64,000 bases of DNA. It comes from Candidatus Fimenecus excrementavium (lineage in GTDB: Bacteria > Bacillota > Clostridia > Oscillospirales > Acutalibacteraceae). The notes under the pieces are model-generated. The model had not been told where the DNA came from. It saw only the letters and a list, made by a program, of their open reading frames with translations, and made no database searches. The first letter of the stretch is position 1, and every line of letters starts with the position of its first letter. The stretch covers positions 24,575-88,574 of the forward strand of contig DVGI01000013.1 of NCBI GenBank assembly GCA_018712805.1, in the 5' to 3' direction. The translations under genes were made by a program, and so were the position numbers. This document shows positions 19,487-29,797 of the stretch, piece by piece.

Positions 19487-22400
19487 TTATTCTGCGTCGG
19501 GCGCGTACAGATCCTTCAATTTCAGAAGGTGCTGATATCTTGCCTTTGCAGTGTCCTCCGCCTTCTGGAACAGGACTTCTGCTCTTTCGGGGAAGGAACG
19601 GGTCAGCGAGGAGTAACGCGCTTCGTTCATAATGAATGCACGATAGCTTTCGGTGCCCTCTTTGCTGTCAATCGTGAACGGGTTCTTGCCCTCGGCTTTA
19701 AGCGCCGGGTTGTAGCGGAACATATTCCAGTAGCCGCAGTCGACCGCTTTCTTCATTTCCGCCTGGCAGTTGGTCATGCCGCCCTTGATGGAGTGCATTT
19801 CGCAGGGTGCGTAAGCGATGACAATCGACGGGCCGTGATAGGCTTCCGCTTCGACAAGGGCTTTGATCGTCTGATTCTGGTCAGCGCCCATGGCGATTTG
19901 TGCAACATACACATAACCGTAGCTCATTGCGATTTCAGCAAGGCTCTTCTTAGCGACCGACTTACCGGCTGCCGCGAACTGCGCGACCTGACCGATGTTG
20001 GAAGCCTTGGAAGCCTGACCGCCGGTGTTGGAGTAAACCTCGGTATCGAAGACCATGATGTTGACGTCTTCGCCGGTTGCAAGGACGTGGTCCACGCCGC
20101 CGAAGCCGATATCATAAGCCCAGCCGTCGCCGCCGAAGATCCAAATGGATTTCTTGGCAAGATATTCCTTGTTGTCGAGGATGTCTTTGCGTGCGTCGCA
20201 GTCGCAGTCGAACGCTTCAAGAGCGGCAACAAGCGCTTTGGTCGCTGCGCCGTTCTTGTCGCCGTCGTTGGCGGTCTCCAGGTAAGCGCTGCAAGCAGCT
20301 TTGACGTCTTCGGTTGCTTTCTCGGAAGCCGCAATATCTTTGACTTCTGCAATCAAGCGGTTGCGGATTGCGTTCTGACCAAGGTACATACCATAGCCGT
20401 GCTCGGCGTTGTCCTCAAACAGGGAGTTCGCCCAAGCCGGACCGTGGCCGTCTTTGTTGACGGTATAGGGAGAAGTCGCCGCCGGGCCGCCCCAAATGGA
20501 GGAACAACCGGTTGCATTGGAGATATACATTCTGTCGCCGAAGAGCTGGGTAATCAGTCTTGCATAAGAAGTTTCGGCGCAGCCTGCGCAGGAGCCGGAG
20601 AACTCAAGCAGCGGGGTCTTGTACTGGCTACCGATTACGGTATTGTTCGCAAGGTCTTCCTTGACGGAGACATTGGCGACCATGTAATCGAATGCCGGCT
20701 GTTTTGCATCCTGCGATTCGCGGGAAACCATTTTCAGCGAGTTTGTCGGGCAGACGCCGACGCAGACGCCGCAGCCCATACAATCCATCGGGGAAACAGC
20801 CATTGTAAATTTGTAAACGCCTTTGCCTTTGCCCTTCTTGTCAACAAGCGTTGCGCAAGCCGGTGCATTGGCAGCTTCTTCTTCGTTCAAAGCATAAGGA
20901 CGAATCGTTGCGTGCGGGCAGACATAAGAGCACTTGTTGCACTGTGCGCAGGTCGCGCCGTTCCACTCGGGAACCATGACCGCAACGCCGCGTTTTTCGT
21001 AAGCGGAAGCGCCCTGTTCGAAGGTGCCGTCTGCGTGATCGACAAATGCGGAAACCGGCAGAGAGTCGCCGTCCATTTTGCCGACCGGCTTCATGATGGA
21101 ATCGACCATCTTGACGAGCTTCGCGGGGCCGTTTTCGGTTGCCGCCGCTTCAGCGTCAACTGCGTTTGCCCAATCCGCCGGAACGTCAATCTTCACATAT
21201 GCGGTGGCGCCTGCGTCGATTGCCTTTTCGTTCATTTCAACGATTTCTTTGCCCTTCTTCATGAACTTCTGGGCTTTTTCTTTCATGTAGCCGATCGCTT
21301 CGTCAACCGGCAAAACTTTTGCAAGCGAGAAGAACGCGGACTGCAAAACGGTGTTGGTGCGCTTGCCGAGGCCGATTTGTGCGGCGATGTCAATCGCGTT
21401 GACCGTATAAAGCTGAATGTTGTTCTTCGCAATATAACGTTTGGCTTCGGCGTTGAGCTTTTCGGAAAGCTCTTTTTCATCCCACTGGCAGTTGATTAAG
21501 AACACGCCGCCGGGTTTTACGTCGTTGACCATGCGGAAGCCTTTTTCCACATAGGAGGGATTATGGCAGGCAACGAAGTCCGCTTTGTTGATGTAGTAGG
21601 GGCTCTTGATCGGCTTGTCGCCAAAACGCAGGTGCGAAATGGTTACGCCGCCGGTCTTTTTGGAGTCATACTGGAAATAAGCCTGAACGTATTTGTCGGT
21701 GTGGTCGCCGATGATTTTGATAGAGTCTTTGTTCGCACCGACCGTACCGTCGCCGCCGAGGCCCCAGAATTTGCACTCGATGGTGCCCGGTGCCGCGGTG
21801 TTGGGCGCGGGTTTCTCTTCGAGAGAAAGGTGGGTGACGTCGTCGTTGATGCCGATTGTGAACTGACGTTCGGGCGTTTCTTTCTGAAGATGTTCATAAA
21901 CAGCGAACACGCTCGCGGGCGGGGTGTCCTTGGAACCAAGACCGTAACGACCGCCGCAAACTTTCGCGGTTCTGCCCATTTCGTCAAGCGCGGCAATAAC
22001 ATCGAGGAACAGCGGTTCGCCGATGGAGCCGGGCTCTTTGGTTCTGTCGAGAACAGCGATTTTCTTCGCGGTCTCAGGGATAGCTTCGCAGAAGGCTTTT
22101 GCGGAGAACGGTCTGTAAAGACGAACTTTGACAAGACCGACTTTCTCGCCTTTTGCGGTTAAGTAATCGATAACTTCTTCCGCGACGTCGCAGATAGAGC
22201 CCATTGCAACAATGACTCTGTCAGCGTCGGGCGCACCGTAATAGTTGAAGAGTTTATAATCGGTGCCGAGTTTTTCGTTGACTTTGTTCATGTATTTCTC
22301 AACGATGCCCGGAACAGCTTCATAATAGCTGTTGCAGGCTTCTCTGTGCTGGAAGAAGATGTCGCCGTTTTCATGAGAACCGCGCATGACCGGGCGCTCG

Positions 22401-23053
22401 GGGTTGAGCGAACGTTTGCGGAACGCATGGACAGCGTCCATATTGCACATTTCTTTAAGGTCTTTATAGTCCCAAATCTTAATCTTCTGGATTTCGTGAG
22501 AAGTACGGAAGCCGTCGAAGAAGTTGATGAACGGAACGCGGCCATCGATTGCGGCGAGATGCGCCACAGCGCCGAGGTCCATAACTTCCTGCGGGTTGGT
22601 TTCGGCAAGCATTGCGAAACCGGTCTGACGGCAAGCATACACGTCAGAATGGTCACCGAAGATGTTCAGCGCGTGAGAAGCTACGCAGCGCGCGGACACG
22701 TGGAACACGCTCGGCAGCAATTCACCGGCGATTTTATACATATTCGGAATCATCAGAAGAAGGCCCTGCGACGCGGTATAGGTCGTGGTCAGCGCGCCGG
22801 CTGCCAAAGAGCCGTGCACCGTACCTGCGGCGCCTGCTTCAGACTGCATTTCCGCCACGCGAACGGTGGTGCCGAAAATGTTTTTCTTGCCCTGTGCCGA
22901 CCACTGGTCAACATAGTCCGCCATCGGGCTCGAGGGCGTAATCGGGTAAATGCCGGCAACCTCGGTAAAGGCATAAGACACATATGCCGCGGCATTGTTC
23001 CCGTCCATGGTCTTGCTTTGGCGCTCCACCATGGCTTTTTTCGTTTCTGCCAT
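19487..23053 (-). CDS. nifJ: Pyruvate:ferredoxin (flavodoxin) oxidoreductase, single-chain
   Basis: PFOR converts pyruvate and CoA to acetyl-CoA and CO2, passing electrons to ferredoxin; it is the main pyruvate-oxidising enzyme of anaerobes. The 1188-residue chain contains the YPITPSSPMA pyruvate-binding motif, the gamma domain, two 4Fe-4S clusters (CAQCNKCSYVCP and CMGCGVCVGVCP), the C-terminal cluster Cys around CSGSCAGCAET, and the TPP motif GDGWAYDIGFGG. The ATG at 23053 is used because AAGGAGG lies just upstream; in-frame codons further upstream would add a non-homologous 60-residue extension. Confidence 0.97.
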   Translation of the reverse strand: MAETKKAMVERQSKTMDGNNAAAYVSYAFTEVAGIYPITPSSPMADYVDQWSAQGKKNIFGTTVRVAEMQSEAGAAGTVHGSLAAGALTTTYTASQGLLLMIPNMYKIAGELLPSVFHVSARCVASHALNIFGDHSDVYACRQTGFAMLAETNPQEVMDLGAVAHLAAIDGRVPFINFFDGFRTSHEIQKIKIWDYKDLKEMCNMDAVHAFRKRSLNPERPVMRGSHENGDIFFQHREACNSYYEAVPGIVEKYMNKVNEKLGTDYKLFNYYGAPDADRVIVAMGSICDVAEEVIDYLTAKGEKVGLVKVRLYRPFSAKAFCEAIPETAKKIAVLDRTKEPGSIGEPLFLDVIAALDEMGRTAKVCGGRYGLGSKDTPPASVFAVYEHLQKETPERQFTIGINDDVTHLSLEEKPAPNTAAPGTIECKFWGLGGDGTVGANKDSIKIIGDHTDKYVQAYFQYDSKKTGGVTISHLRFGDKPIKSPYYINKADFVACHNPSYVEKGFRMVNDVKPGGVFLINCQWDEKELSEKLNAEAKRYIAKNNIQLYTVNAIDIAAQIGLGKRTNTVLQSAFFSLAKVLPVDEAIGYMKEKAQKFMKKGKEIVEMNEKAIDAGATAYVKIDVPADWANAVDAEAAATENGPAKLVKMVDSIMKPVGKMDGDSLPVSAFVDHADGTFEQGASAYEKRGVAVMVPEWNGATCAQCNKCSYVCPHATIRPYALNEEEAANAPACATLVDKKGKGKGVYKFTMAVSPMDCMGCGVCVGVCPTNSLKMVSRESQDAKQPAFDYMVANVSVKEDLANNTVIGSQYKTPLLEFSGSCAGCAETSYARLITQLFGDRMYISNATGCSSIWGGPAATSPYTVNKDGHGPAWANSLFEDNAEHGYGMYLGQNAIRNRLIAEVKDIAASEKATEDVKAACSAYLETANDGDKNGAATKALVAALEAFDCDCDARKDILDNKEYLAKKSIWIFGGDGWAYDIGFGGVDHVLATGEDVNIMVFDTEVYSNTGGQASKASNIGQVAQFAAAGKSVAKKSLAEIAMSYGYVYVAQIAMGADQNQTIKALVEAEAYHGPSIVIAYAPCEMHSIKGGMTNCQAEMKKAVDCGYWNMFRYNPALKAEGKNPFTIDSKEGTESYRAFIMNEARYSSLTRSFPERAEVLFQKAEDTAKARYQHLLKLKDLYAPDAE

Positions 23054-23125
23054 TGATATTTCCTCCTTGAAAGGTTGTTTACCTGTGTATTCCGGCGGAA
23101 TTTCCGCCGCTCCACATACAAAATT

Positions 23126-23154
23126 ATTGTAACACTTTCTTTTAGAAGTGTAAA
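23126..23154 (-). promoter_or_regulatory. Promoter of the PFOR gene with internal palindrome
   Basis: Minus strand TTTACA, 17-bp spacer, TACAAT. The spacer region contains the inverted repeat ACACTT-N8-AAGTGT (23132-23151), which looks like a repressor site. Confidence 0.55.
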
Positions 23155-23256
23155 TATGAAATTCTCTGAAAATCGGCGCAAAAAGTGAATTTTTTTGAAG
23201 AATTTGCAGAGACGCTGTCGCCTTTTTCCGCAAAAGCCGAGAAACTGGCCATAGTG

Positions 23257-23285
23257 TTGACTTATCGGCAAAAATCGTATATACT
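23257..23285 (+). promoter_or_regulatory. Promoter of the CNNM gene
   Basis: TTGACT, 17-bp spacer, TATACT; start codon 39 bases downstream. Confidence 0.7.
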
Positions 23286-23324
23286 ATTAACCAAATTTAT
23301 TTGGAAAGGAGTCCGTTTCAAACT

Positions 23325-24758
23325 ATGGACGACGCAGACCCCGGGAATATTATTTTAAAACTTGTTTTGCTTTTCATTCTGACCTTGCTCAACGCCTTTT
23401 TTGCCATGTCGGAAATTGCAATTATTTCACTCAACGACGCAAAAATCGACAAAATGGCAGAGGAAGGCCACAAACGTGCCCGGCAGGTCAAAAAACTGAC
23501 CGCAAATTCCAGCAACTTTCTTTCGACCATTCAAATCGGCGTAACGCTCGCCGGCTTCTTAACTTCCGCGACGGCGGCACAGAGCTTTGCGACGATGCTC
23601 ACAAACGCGCTTGCGGGAACCGCGATTGCAAATGTAATTCCGCTCGGCGTTATCAGCGGCGTTTCGACGGTGCTTATCACCCTGATCACCTCGTATTTTT
23701 CGTTGGTGCTCGGTGAACTCGCGCCCAAGAAAATCGCCATGCAGAAGCCCGAAAAGGTTTCGTTTACGGTTGTGCCGGTTCTTTTATTTGTAAGCCGTGT
23801 GACTTTGCCGTTTGTGAAAATTCTTTCGGTTTCCACAAATGCGGTTGTGCGTTTATTCGGGCTTGACCCCAACGCCGACGAAGAAGAAGTCACCGAAGAA
23901 GAAATCCGCATGATGGTGGACGTCGGTCAGGAAAAAGGCGTGATTGAAGACGTCCAAAAGGAAATGATTAACAACATTTTCGAGTTTGACGACATTGACG
24001 TAGCGGACATTATGACCCACCGCACGGATATAGCGTGCATTGACGTGGAGGACTCGCTTTCGGACGCCATTAAACTCGCGATTGAAGAAGGCTATTCGAG
24101 AATTCCGGTTTATGAAGAGGACCCCGACAACATTGTCGGCATTATCTATATCAAAGATTTGCTGAAATATGTCGGCACATCGCTTCCGAAAACCAAAGGG
24201 CTTAAAGACATTATGCGCGATGCCTATTTTGTGCCGGAAAGCAAACGCTGCGGCGCGCTGTTCTCGGAACTGACCGAAAAGCACATTCAAATGGCGATTG
24301 TCGTAGACGAATACGGCGGCACCGCGGGTCTTGTAACGCTTGAGGACATTGTGGAAGCCATTGTCGGCAACATTCAGGACGAATACGACAACGAGGACGA
24401 GGAAATCTCGAAAATCAACGAAACCACCTTTACAATCGACGGCATTACGGACTTGGAAGAAGTCGAGGAGCAACTCGGCATCAAATTCCCGAAAGACGAC
24501 TACGACACGCTCGGCGGGTTCATTATCAGCCGGCTCGGCTTTTTGCCGCAGGACGGCGAGATGAACACCGTGGAATATGAGAACATCCGCTTTACGGTTT
24601 TGAACGTGGAAGAACGGCGAATCGGCAAAGTGAAAGTAGAAATTTTGCCGAAGCCCGAAAACGCGGAGGACGCGCCGGCAGAGGAAAAGAAATCCATTTT
24701 TGAGCGCGGACGTAAAGAGGAAAAAGACAAAGAGAAAGAAAAAGACGACGAAGATTAA
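23325..24758 (+). CDS. CNNM/CorC family transporter (hemolysin-like, DUF21 + CBS pair)
   Basis: The 477-residue protein has an N-terminal DUF21 domain of about four membrane segments (LVLLFILTLLNAFFAMSE onward), then a CBS pair (IMTHRTDIACIDV; FVPESKRCGALF), and a C-terminal CorC_HlyC domain (GGFIISRLGFLP). Related proteins export or regulate Mg2+ or other divalent cations. The C-terminus is a highly charged Lys/Glu/Asp tail, likely disordered. The ATG at 23325 is preferred over a TTG at 23301 because that TTG lies within the GGAAAGGAG ribosome site region. It is divergent from PFOR. Confidence 0.9.
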   Translation: MDDADPGNIILKLVLLFILTLLNAFFAMSEIAIISLNDAKIDKMAEEGHKRARQVKKLTANSSNFLSTIQIGVTLAGFLTSATAAQSFATMLTNALAGTAIANVIPLGVISGVSTVLITLITSYFSLVLGELAPKKIAMQKPEKVSFTVVPVLLFVSRVTLPFVKILSVSTNAVVRLFGLDPNADEEEVTEEEIRMMVDVGQEKGVIEDVQKEMINNIFEFDDIDVADIMTHRTDIACIDVEDSLSDAIKLAIEEGYSRIPVYEEDPDNIVGIIYIKDLLKYVGTSLPKTKGLKDIMRDAYFVPESKRCGALFSELTEKHIQMAIVVDEYGGTAGLVTLEDIVEAIVGNIQDEYDNEDEEISKINETTFTIDGITDLEEVEEQLGIKFPKDDYDTLGGFIISRLGFLPQDGEMNTVEYENIRFTVLNVEERRIGKVKVEILPKPENAEDAPAEEKKSIFERGRKEEKDKEKEKDDED

Positions 24759-24780
24759 ATCGTCTGATAAACAAAAAGAA

Positions 24781-24806
24781 AACGACCGGTTTTTGCCGGT
24801 CGTTTT
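24781..24806. terminator. Bidirectional terminator between the CNNM and araD genes
   Basis: AACGACCGG pairs with CCGGTCGTT; T6 follows on plus, and an A-rich stretch (T-rich on minus) precedes. Confidence 0.85.
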
Positions 24807-24830
24807 TTCATGGGTTTATTAGCTAAAAAA

Positions 24831-25535
24831 TTATTTGGTTTTCTTCCCCTGCCCGTAATAGGCGTTGGCGCCGTGTTTGCGCAGATAGTGCTTGTCGAGC
24901 AATTCCTGCTGCATGGGCGGAAGCGCGGGGTTAAGCATTTTCGCGTGCCAAGCCATAAAGGCGAGTTCTTCCAACACAACGGCATTGTGCACGGCGTTTT
25001 TCGGGCTTGTACCCCAACAGAACGGGCCGTGGCTGTGGACCAAAACGGCTGGAATATCGTTCGCACTTTTATCGCGGAACGTTTCCACAATCACGTTGCC
25101 GGTTTCCAGCTCATATTTGCCGCCGATTTCTTCGGGCGTCATTTTACGCGTACAAGGAATTTCGCCGTAAAAATAGTCGCCGTGGGTGGTGCCGAGCGCT
25201 TCAATCCCCTGCCCCGCCTGGGCAAAGGTGGTTGCCCAGCGCGAATGGGTGTGGACAATCCCGCCGATGTCGGGAAAGGCGTTATAAAGCACCACGTGGG
25301 TGTCGGTGTCGGACGAGGGGTTCAAATCCCCTTCGACCTTTTCGCCGGTTTTAAGCGACACGACGACCATATTCTCCGGGCGCATGGTGTCATATTCCAC
25401 GCCGGAGGGTTTAATCACCATTAAGCCTTTTTCGCGGTCCACGCCGGAGACGTTGCCCCAGGTGAAGGTGACGAGGTCATATTTCGGCAGCAGCAAATTG
25501 GCTTCAAAAACCGCCTGTTTTAATTCTTCGAGCAT
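24831..25535 (-). CDS. araD: L-ribulose-5-phosphate 4-epimerase
   Basis: AraD converts L-ribulose 5-phosphate to D-xylulose 5-phosphate, the last step of arabinose entry into the pentose phosphate pathway. The 234-residue class II aldolase-fold protein has [11 protein letters not shown] near the N-terminus, SSDTDTH (phosphate contact region), and the metal-binding HTHS. It is the last gene of araB-araA-araD, only 10 bases after araA, and ends at a shared terminator. Confidence 0.96.
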   Translation of the reverse strand: MLEELKQAVFEANLLLPKYDLVTFTWGNVSGVDREKGLMVIKPSGVEYDTMRPENMVVVSLKTGEKVEGDLNPSSDTDTHVVLYNAFPDIGGIVHTHSRWATTFAQAGQGIEALGTTHGDYFYGEIPCTRKMTPEEIGGKYELETGNVIVETFRDKSANDIPAVLVHSHGPFCWGTSPKNAVHNAVVLEELAFMAWHAKMLNPALPPMQQELLDKHYLRKHGANAYYGQGKKTK

Positions 25536-25545
25536 CGTTTTTCCC

Positions 25546-27021
25546 TCACTTTAACTTCCACGCAAGGTCGTTTAAGAACAACTCCTGTTCAAGCGACGCG
25601 GGCGTGGTATCTTTTGTGATGTGAACGAACTCAATATCCATAATCCGCGCCCAGTCTTTGAGCATTTCGGGGGTCGCGTCATAGGTCAGAACGGTGTGAT
25701 GCGCGCCGCCCGCCAAAATCCAGCATTCCGCGCCGGTGCGAAGGTCCGGCATGGCGCGCCACATAACGCGCGCGACGGGAAGGTTGGGCATCGGCAAAAT
25801 CGGTTTGACTGCTTCAATATCCTGGCAAATCATGCGAAGTCTTCCGCCCATATCGACAAGGCTCACAACGCAGGCTTTCCCGGGGTGTCCCTCAAAAACA
25901 AGGCGTGCGGGGTCTGCTTTGCCGCCGATGCCGAGCGGGTGAACTTCAATGCGCGGGCGTTCCGCCGCGACGCTGGGGCAAACTTCGAGCATATGCGCGC
26001 CGAGCGAATATTCCGCGCCTTTTTGGAGGTTGTAAGTATAATCTTCCATAAACGCAGAGCCGCCGGTCATACCCTCGGTCATCGCTTTAATTACTGCGGT
26101 CATTGCGGCAACTTTCCAGTCTCCCTCGCCGCCGTAGCCGTAGCCCTGCTCCATTAAGCGCTGGGAAGCAAGCCCGGGGAGCTGTTCCATACCGTATAAA
26201 TCTTCAAATGTATTGGAAAATGCCTTGCAGCCCTCACGGTCAAGCATTTTCTTCATGGCGATTTCTTCTTTTGCCTGATAGCGCACCGCGTCAAGGTTAT
26301 CCGTCGCCATGGTATAGCGTTCGGCGTATTCCTGCATCAGCGCGTCCACCTCTTCTTCGGTGACTTTGCCGATTTCTTCGACCAATTCGCCCACGGGCCA
26401 GGTGTTGACCTGCCAGCCCAATTGCATTTGAGCGCCGACCTTGTCGCCCTCGGTCACCGCAACATTGCGCATGTTGTCGCCGAAGCGCATGACCTTGAGG
26501 CTGCGTGAGAACGCCGCCGCCACCGCGGAACGCATCCAGTCGCCGAGCCGCTTGAGAACATCTTCATCCTGCCAATAGCCCATAATTACCTTGCGCGGCA
26601 TCCGAAGCCGCGCGGCAATAAAGCCGTGCTCGCGGTCGCCGTGGGCCGCCTGGTTCAAGTTCATGAAATCCATGTCGATTTCATCGTTCGGAATTTCGCG
26701 GTTATATTGCGTGGCAAAATGGCAATAGGGCTTTTGTAGTTTTGAAAGCCCGTCAATCCACATTTTAGACGGCGAGAAAGTGTGCATCCAGGTGATAAGT
26801 CCGGCGCACTTGTCCTGATAATTCGCTTCTTTGACGACGTTCGAGATTTCCTCGGGGGTTTTCGCCGTCACTTTATAAACGACTTTACACGGCAAAACGC
26901 CGCTTTTGTTCATGGTGTCCGCCATTTCTTTGGCACGCGATGCCACGATTTCCAAAACCTCGGGGCCGTAAAGGAACTGACTGCCGACCACAAACCAAAA
27001 TTCATATTCTTTCATTTGCAT
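25546..27021 (-). CDS. araA: L-arabinose isomerase
   Basis: AraA converts L-arabinose to L-ribulose in the cytosol, using Mn2+. The 491 residues match the family length, and the N-terminus [15 protein letters not shown] is characteristic. Other landmarks are [28 protein letters not shown] and the C-terminal TDL-like [14 protein letters not shown]. The ATG at 27021 is chosen because GAGGTG lies 6 bases before it; upstream in-frame TTG is rejected. It sits between araB (28-base gap) and araD. Confidence 0.97.
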   Translation of the reverse strand: MQMKEYEFWFVVGSQFLYGPEVLEIVASRAKEMADTMNKSGVLPCKVVYKVTAKTPEEISNVVKEANYQDKCAGLITWMHTFSPSKMWIDGLSKLQKPYCHFATQYNREIPNDEIDMDFMNLNQAAHGDREHGFIAARLRMPRKVIMGYWQDEDVLKRLGDWMRSAVAAAFSRSLKVMRFGDNMRNVAVTEGDKVGAQMQLGWQVNTWPVGELVEEIGKVTEEEVDALMQEYAERYTMATDNLDAVRYQAKEEIAMKKMLDREGCKAFSNTFEDLYGMEQLPGLASQRLMEQGYGYGGEGDWKVAAMTAVIKAMTEGMTGGSAFMEDYTYNLQKGAEYSLGAHMLEVCPSVAAERPRIEVHPLGIGGKADPARLVFEGHPGKACVVSLVDMGGRLRMICQDIEAVKPILPMPNLPVARVMWRAMPDLRTGAECWILAGGAHHTVLTYDATPEMLKDWARIMDIEFVHITKDTTPASLEQELFLNDLAWKLK

Positions 27022-27049
27022 ATTTGTCACCTCATCGGATAGTTTTCTG

Positions 27050-28648
27050 TTACAGGGATTTGACGGCCGCTTCTTCAACGGGAAGTGCGCGGCGGTAACG
27101 CGTCATATAAGCGTTAAAGCCGTTTACGTCTTCTTCGTCCGGCTCGACGCACGAACCCGCGTTTTCGCCGAATACTTTTTCCGCAAGATAGCTTTCGAGC
27201 GTTTCGCCCGGTTGTTTTTCACGCAGGTAAGAAGCAAGCAGCGCAATGCCCCAAGCGCCGCCCTCCCCTGCGGTTTCCATCACCACAACCGGGGTGTGCA
27301 TAGCGCCCGCCAACAGCTTTTGCCCGACCAGCGGCGTTTTGAATAAGCCGCCGTGTCCGCAAAGGCGGTCAAGCGCGATATGTTCTTTCTCGAACAAAAT
27401 GTCCATGCCCAACCGCAAAGTCGCCATTGTGCTAAATAAAAGCGTTCTTGCGAAATTGGGAAGTGTAAGCGTGCTTTCGGGGCGGCGCAAAAACAGCGGA
27501 CGACCGTCGGAAAGCCCCGCGACCGGCTCACCGGCATAGCAGTTGTAAGAAACCAAGCCGCCGCAATCTTTGTCGCCTTGCAGCGCGGCTTCGTAAAACG
27601 CATCATACAGCGCGGGTTTGGAAAGGTTTGCGTTTCCTATCTTCAGCACGTCGGAAAAGAGACGAATCCACGCGTCCAAATCGGAAGTGCAGGTATTGCA
27701 GTGCACCATTGCAACAGGCGCGCCGGTCGGCGTAGTGACCATATCAATTTCGGGATAAACCCCGGAAAGCGGCTTTTCGAGCACCGCCATAGAGAAAATC
27801 GAAGTCCCTGCGGAGACGTTGCCGGTGCGCGGTGCGACGCTGTTTGTAGCGACCATGCCCGTGCCGGCGTCCCCCTCCGGCGGGCAAAACGGAGCACCCG
27901 GTTGTAAAGCGCCGGACGGGTCTAACAGCTTCGCACCCTCAGCGGTGAGATGCCCTGCGTTTTCGCCGGCAGAAAGTACTTTCGGCAAAAGGTCACGTAA
28001 GGGCTTTTGAAAACCGTGCGAAGCCGCGGCGGCGTCAAACTGCGCGAGCATTTTTTCATCATAATCACAAACGGCGCTGTCTATCGGGAACATCCCGGAA
28101 GCTTCGCCCACGCCGAGCACTTTTTCGCCGGTCAGAATCCAATGGATATAGCCGGCAAGCGTGGTGAGAAACGCTACATTCGGCAAATGCGCTTCGCCTT
28201 TTAAAATCGACTGATACAAATGCGCCGCACTCCAACGCTGCGGGATATTAAAATTTAAAAGCGCGGTCAATTCTTCGGACGCTTCGGCGGTCATCGTGTT
28301 GCGCCAGGTGCGAAACGGCACGAGCAGATTATCTTGCTTATCAAACGGCAGATAGCCGTGCATCATTGCGGAAATGCCGATAGACCCGATTTTATGCAAG
28401 GTCACGCCGTATTCTTGAAAAACGGAATCTGTAAGCTCGCGGTAGCAGCTTTGCAGTCCCGCGACGGCATCTTCCAAACGATAGGTCCAAACGCCGTCTT
28501 CCAGCCGGTTTTCCCAGGAAAATGCGCCGGAAGCGAGCGGCGTGTGGTCTTCGCCGATTAAAACCGCTTTAATCCGCGTTGAACCAAATTCCACGCCGAG
28601 AGAAGTCCGCCCGTTTTCGAGACAGTCTTTAATTTTTTGCTGTTCCAA
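27050..28648 (-). CDS. araB: Ribulokinase-type FGGY carbohydrate kinase
   Basis: The 532-residue kinase phosphorylates L-ribulose using ATP. The FGGY N-terminal domain begins near [20 protein letters not shown] (phosphate loop), and the C-terminal domain has [17 protein letters not shown] and [15 protein letters not shown]. Start is TTG with GGGAGG eight bases upstream; there is no closer ATG. Its place ahead of araA and araD supports ribulokinase, though it belongs to the Clostridial branch distinct from enteric AraB. First gene of the arabinose operon. Confidence 0.9.
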   Translation of the reverse strand: MEQQKIKDCLENGRTSLGVEFGSTRIKAVLIGEDHTPLASGAFSWENRLEDGVWTYRLEDAVAGLQSCYRELTDSVFQEYGVTLHKIGSIGISAMMHGYLPFDKQDNLLVPFRTWRNTMTAEASEELTALLNFNIPQRWSAAHLYQSILKGEAHLPNVAFLTTLAGYIHWILTGEKVLGVGEASGMFPIDSAVCDYDEKMLAQFDAAAASHGFQKPLRDLLPKVLSAGENAGHLTAEGAKLLDPSGALQPGAPFCPPEGDAGTGMVATNSVAPRTGNVSAGTSIFSMAVLEKPLSGVYPEIDMVTTPTGAPVAMVHCNTCTSDLDAWIRLFSDVLKIGNANLSKPALYDAFYEAALQGDKDCGGLVSYNCYAGEPVAGLSDGRPLFLRRPESTLTLPNFARTLLFSTMATLRLGMDILFEKEHIALDRLCGHGGLFKTPLVGQKLLAGAMHTPVVVMETAGEGGAWGIALLASYLREKQPGETLESYLAEKVFGENAGSCVEPDEEDVNGFNAYMTRYRRALPVEEAAVKSL

Positions 28649-28680
28649 GCTGTTCCCTCCCGAAAAAAGTTCTTTGTATA

Positions 28681-28709
28681 ATGATAGCGCACCGGGAAAC
28701 GTTACGCAA
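28681..28709 (-). promoter_or_regulatory. Promoter of the araBAD-type operon
   Basis: Minus strand TTGCGT, 17-bp spacer, TATCAT, about 32 bases before the araB start. No obvious AraR or cre box was recognised. Confidence 0.5.
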
Positions 28710-28746
28710 GCTTTTTTCTGTGTTTTTCGGCGCTAAAAAGTAAAAA

Positions 28747-28772
28747 AATGCCGGACAAATTGTCCGGCATTT
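28747..28772 (-). terminator. Terminator after the GH2-tail protein
   Basis: AATGCCGGACAA pairs with TTGTCCGGCATT; on the minus strand T7 follows. It isolates this gene from the ara operon. Confidence 0.8.
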
Positions 28773-28784
28773 TAAAGTGCAGAT

Positions 28785-29567
28785 TTAAGATTTCGAAATT
28801 TTTTGCAAGGCCTCTTCGGCGGTGTTTTCCATACCTTCGGGCAGTTTCTTTGAAAACGCCGTGAGCAGCTGATTTACGGTAAAGCCGTCAAACAGCGCAA
28901 GCATGCCTTCGCTTAACGGGAAGCCGAGTTTTTCGGCAAAGCCCGCCGTAAATTCCATAAGCAACGCTTTCCCCTGTTCGTTTGCGCGAATGTCGCCGAT
29001 GGTGTCGTAAATGCTGAAATGAGCGGCATCATGCGGCATTTGTTCCGCTTCTTCCGGGTGTTTGTTACCGGGCGCGGGAATTTGCTGTAACAAAGCGTTG
29101 ACCATAGGCAGCGCGCCCTGCGGCAGGCGGCTTCCCGCCATGGAAATAATCTTTTCGAGCGTGAAATTCTTGACCATGGCAAGCATACCTTTGCCGATAT
29201 TCATATTCATTTCTCTGCCGATATAGTCAATCGCGCCTTCGACAAGTTTTCCGCCGGCTTCGGTCTTCATAATATCGCCGAGCTTATCCTGCACGGACAA
29301 ATAGCCTTCGCGCAGTGTCAGCGGTTCCGCTTCGCCGCCCTCGAACCAGTTGACAGCACCCGTGCCGACGTTGCTGTTTTTCAGCTCATATTCGGGGTTC
29401 GGTTCTTTGACGCGCAAAAGCGTAATGGTGTCACTCTCTAACCCCGAAGTTGCGGTCAGCGTGTTTTCGCCGTCTTTATGCGGCACGTTTTCAAACAGGA
29501 ACACCTTGTCGCCGTCGGCACTGCCGATTTTGTCACGCCAGCCAAAAGGTCTAACAGTCGTTTCCAT
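28785..29567 (-). CDS. Orphan protein: GH2-like C-terminal domain plus duplicated helical module
   Basis: The 260-residue product has no catalytic domain. Residues about 1-60 (PFGWRDKIGS, VFLFENVPHKDGENTLTA) resemble the C-terminal beta domain of GH2 beta-galactosidases. Then comes an approximately 75-residue helical module that occurs twice: SVQDKLGDI...GKGMLAMVKNFTLEKI and SIYDTIGDI...SEGMLALFDGFTVNQL, each ending in a leucine-rich PEG/PQG segment. The gene has its own AAGGAGG site and terminator, so it looks intact rather than truncated. No signal peptide. A role in carbohydrate binding is only a guess. Confidence 0.7.
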   Translation of the reverse strand: METTVRPFGWRDKIGSADGDKVFLFENVPHKDGENTLTATSGLESDTITLLRVKEPNPEYELKNSNVGTGAVNWFEGGEAEPLTLREGYLSVQDKLGDIMKTEAGGKLVEGAIDYIGREMNMNIGKGMLAMVKNFTLEKIISMAGSRLPQGALPMVNALLQQIPAPGNKHPEEAEQMPHDAAHFSIYDTIGDIRANEQGKALLMEFTAGFAEKLGFPLSEGMLALFDGFTVNQLLTAFSKKLPEGMENTAEEALQKISKS

Positions 29568-29734
29568 AATAGCCTCCTTGTTTTTGATTTTTAACCATGC
29601 AAATCAACGAATAAGGATTATGTTATTTATAAGTATACCAAAAACCACAAAAAGTCCATCAAAAAACGAAAATTTCAAGCAAATTCTCGAAAATAGTTTT
29701 GTTTGTTCCTGCGGCGCTTTCGGTGCGCGGTGAA

Positions 29735-29763
29735 TTGCAGAAGACGCGGAAATATGCTATACT
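29735..29763 (+). promoter_or_regulatory. Promoter of the HAD phosphatase gene
   Basis: TTGCAG, 17-bp spacer, TATACT; start codon 34 bases downstream. Confidence 0.65.
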
Positions 29764-29797
29764 TTTAGGCGGATATTTATAAAAGGAAAAGGACTTT

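Noticed and set aside
19529..21499. 656-codon frame antisense to PFOR
   Set aside because: PFOR is unmistakable on the other strand, and the antisense frame has no recognisable domain or ribosome site; it arises from codon bias.
23054..23233. N-terminal extension of PFOR to an upstream in-frame codon
   Set aside because: The added 60 residues are unlike PFOR, and the AAGGAGG site supports the ATG at 23053.
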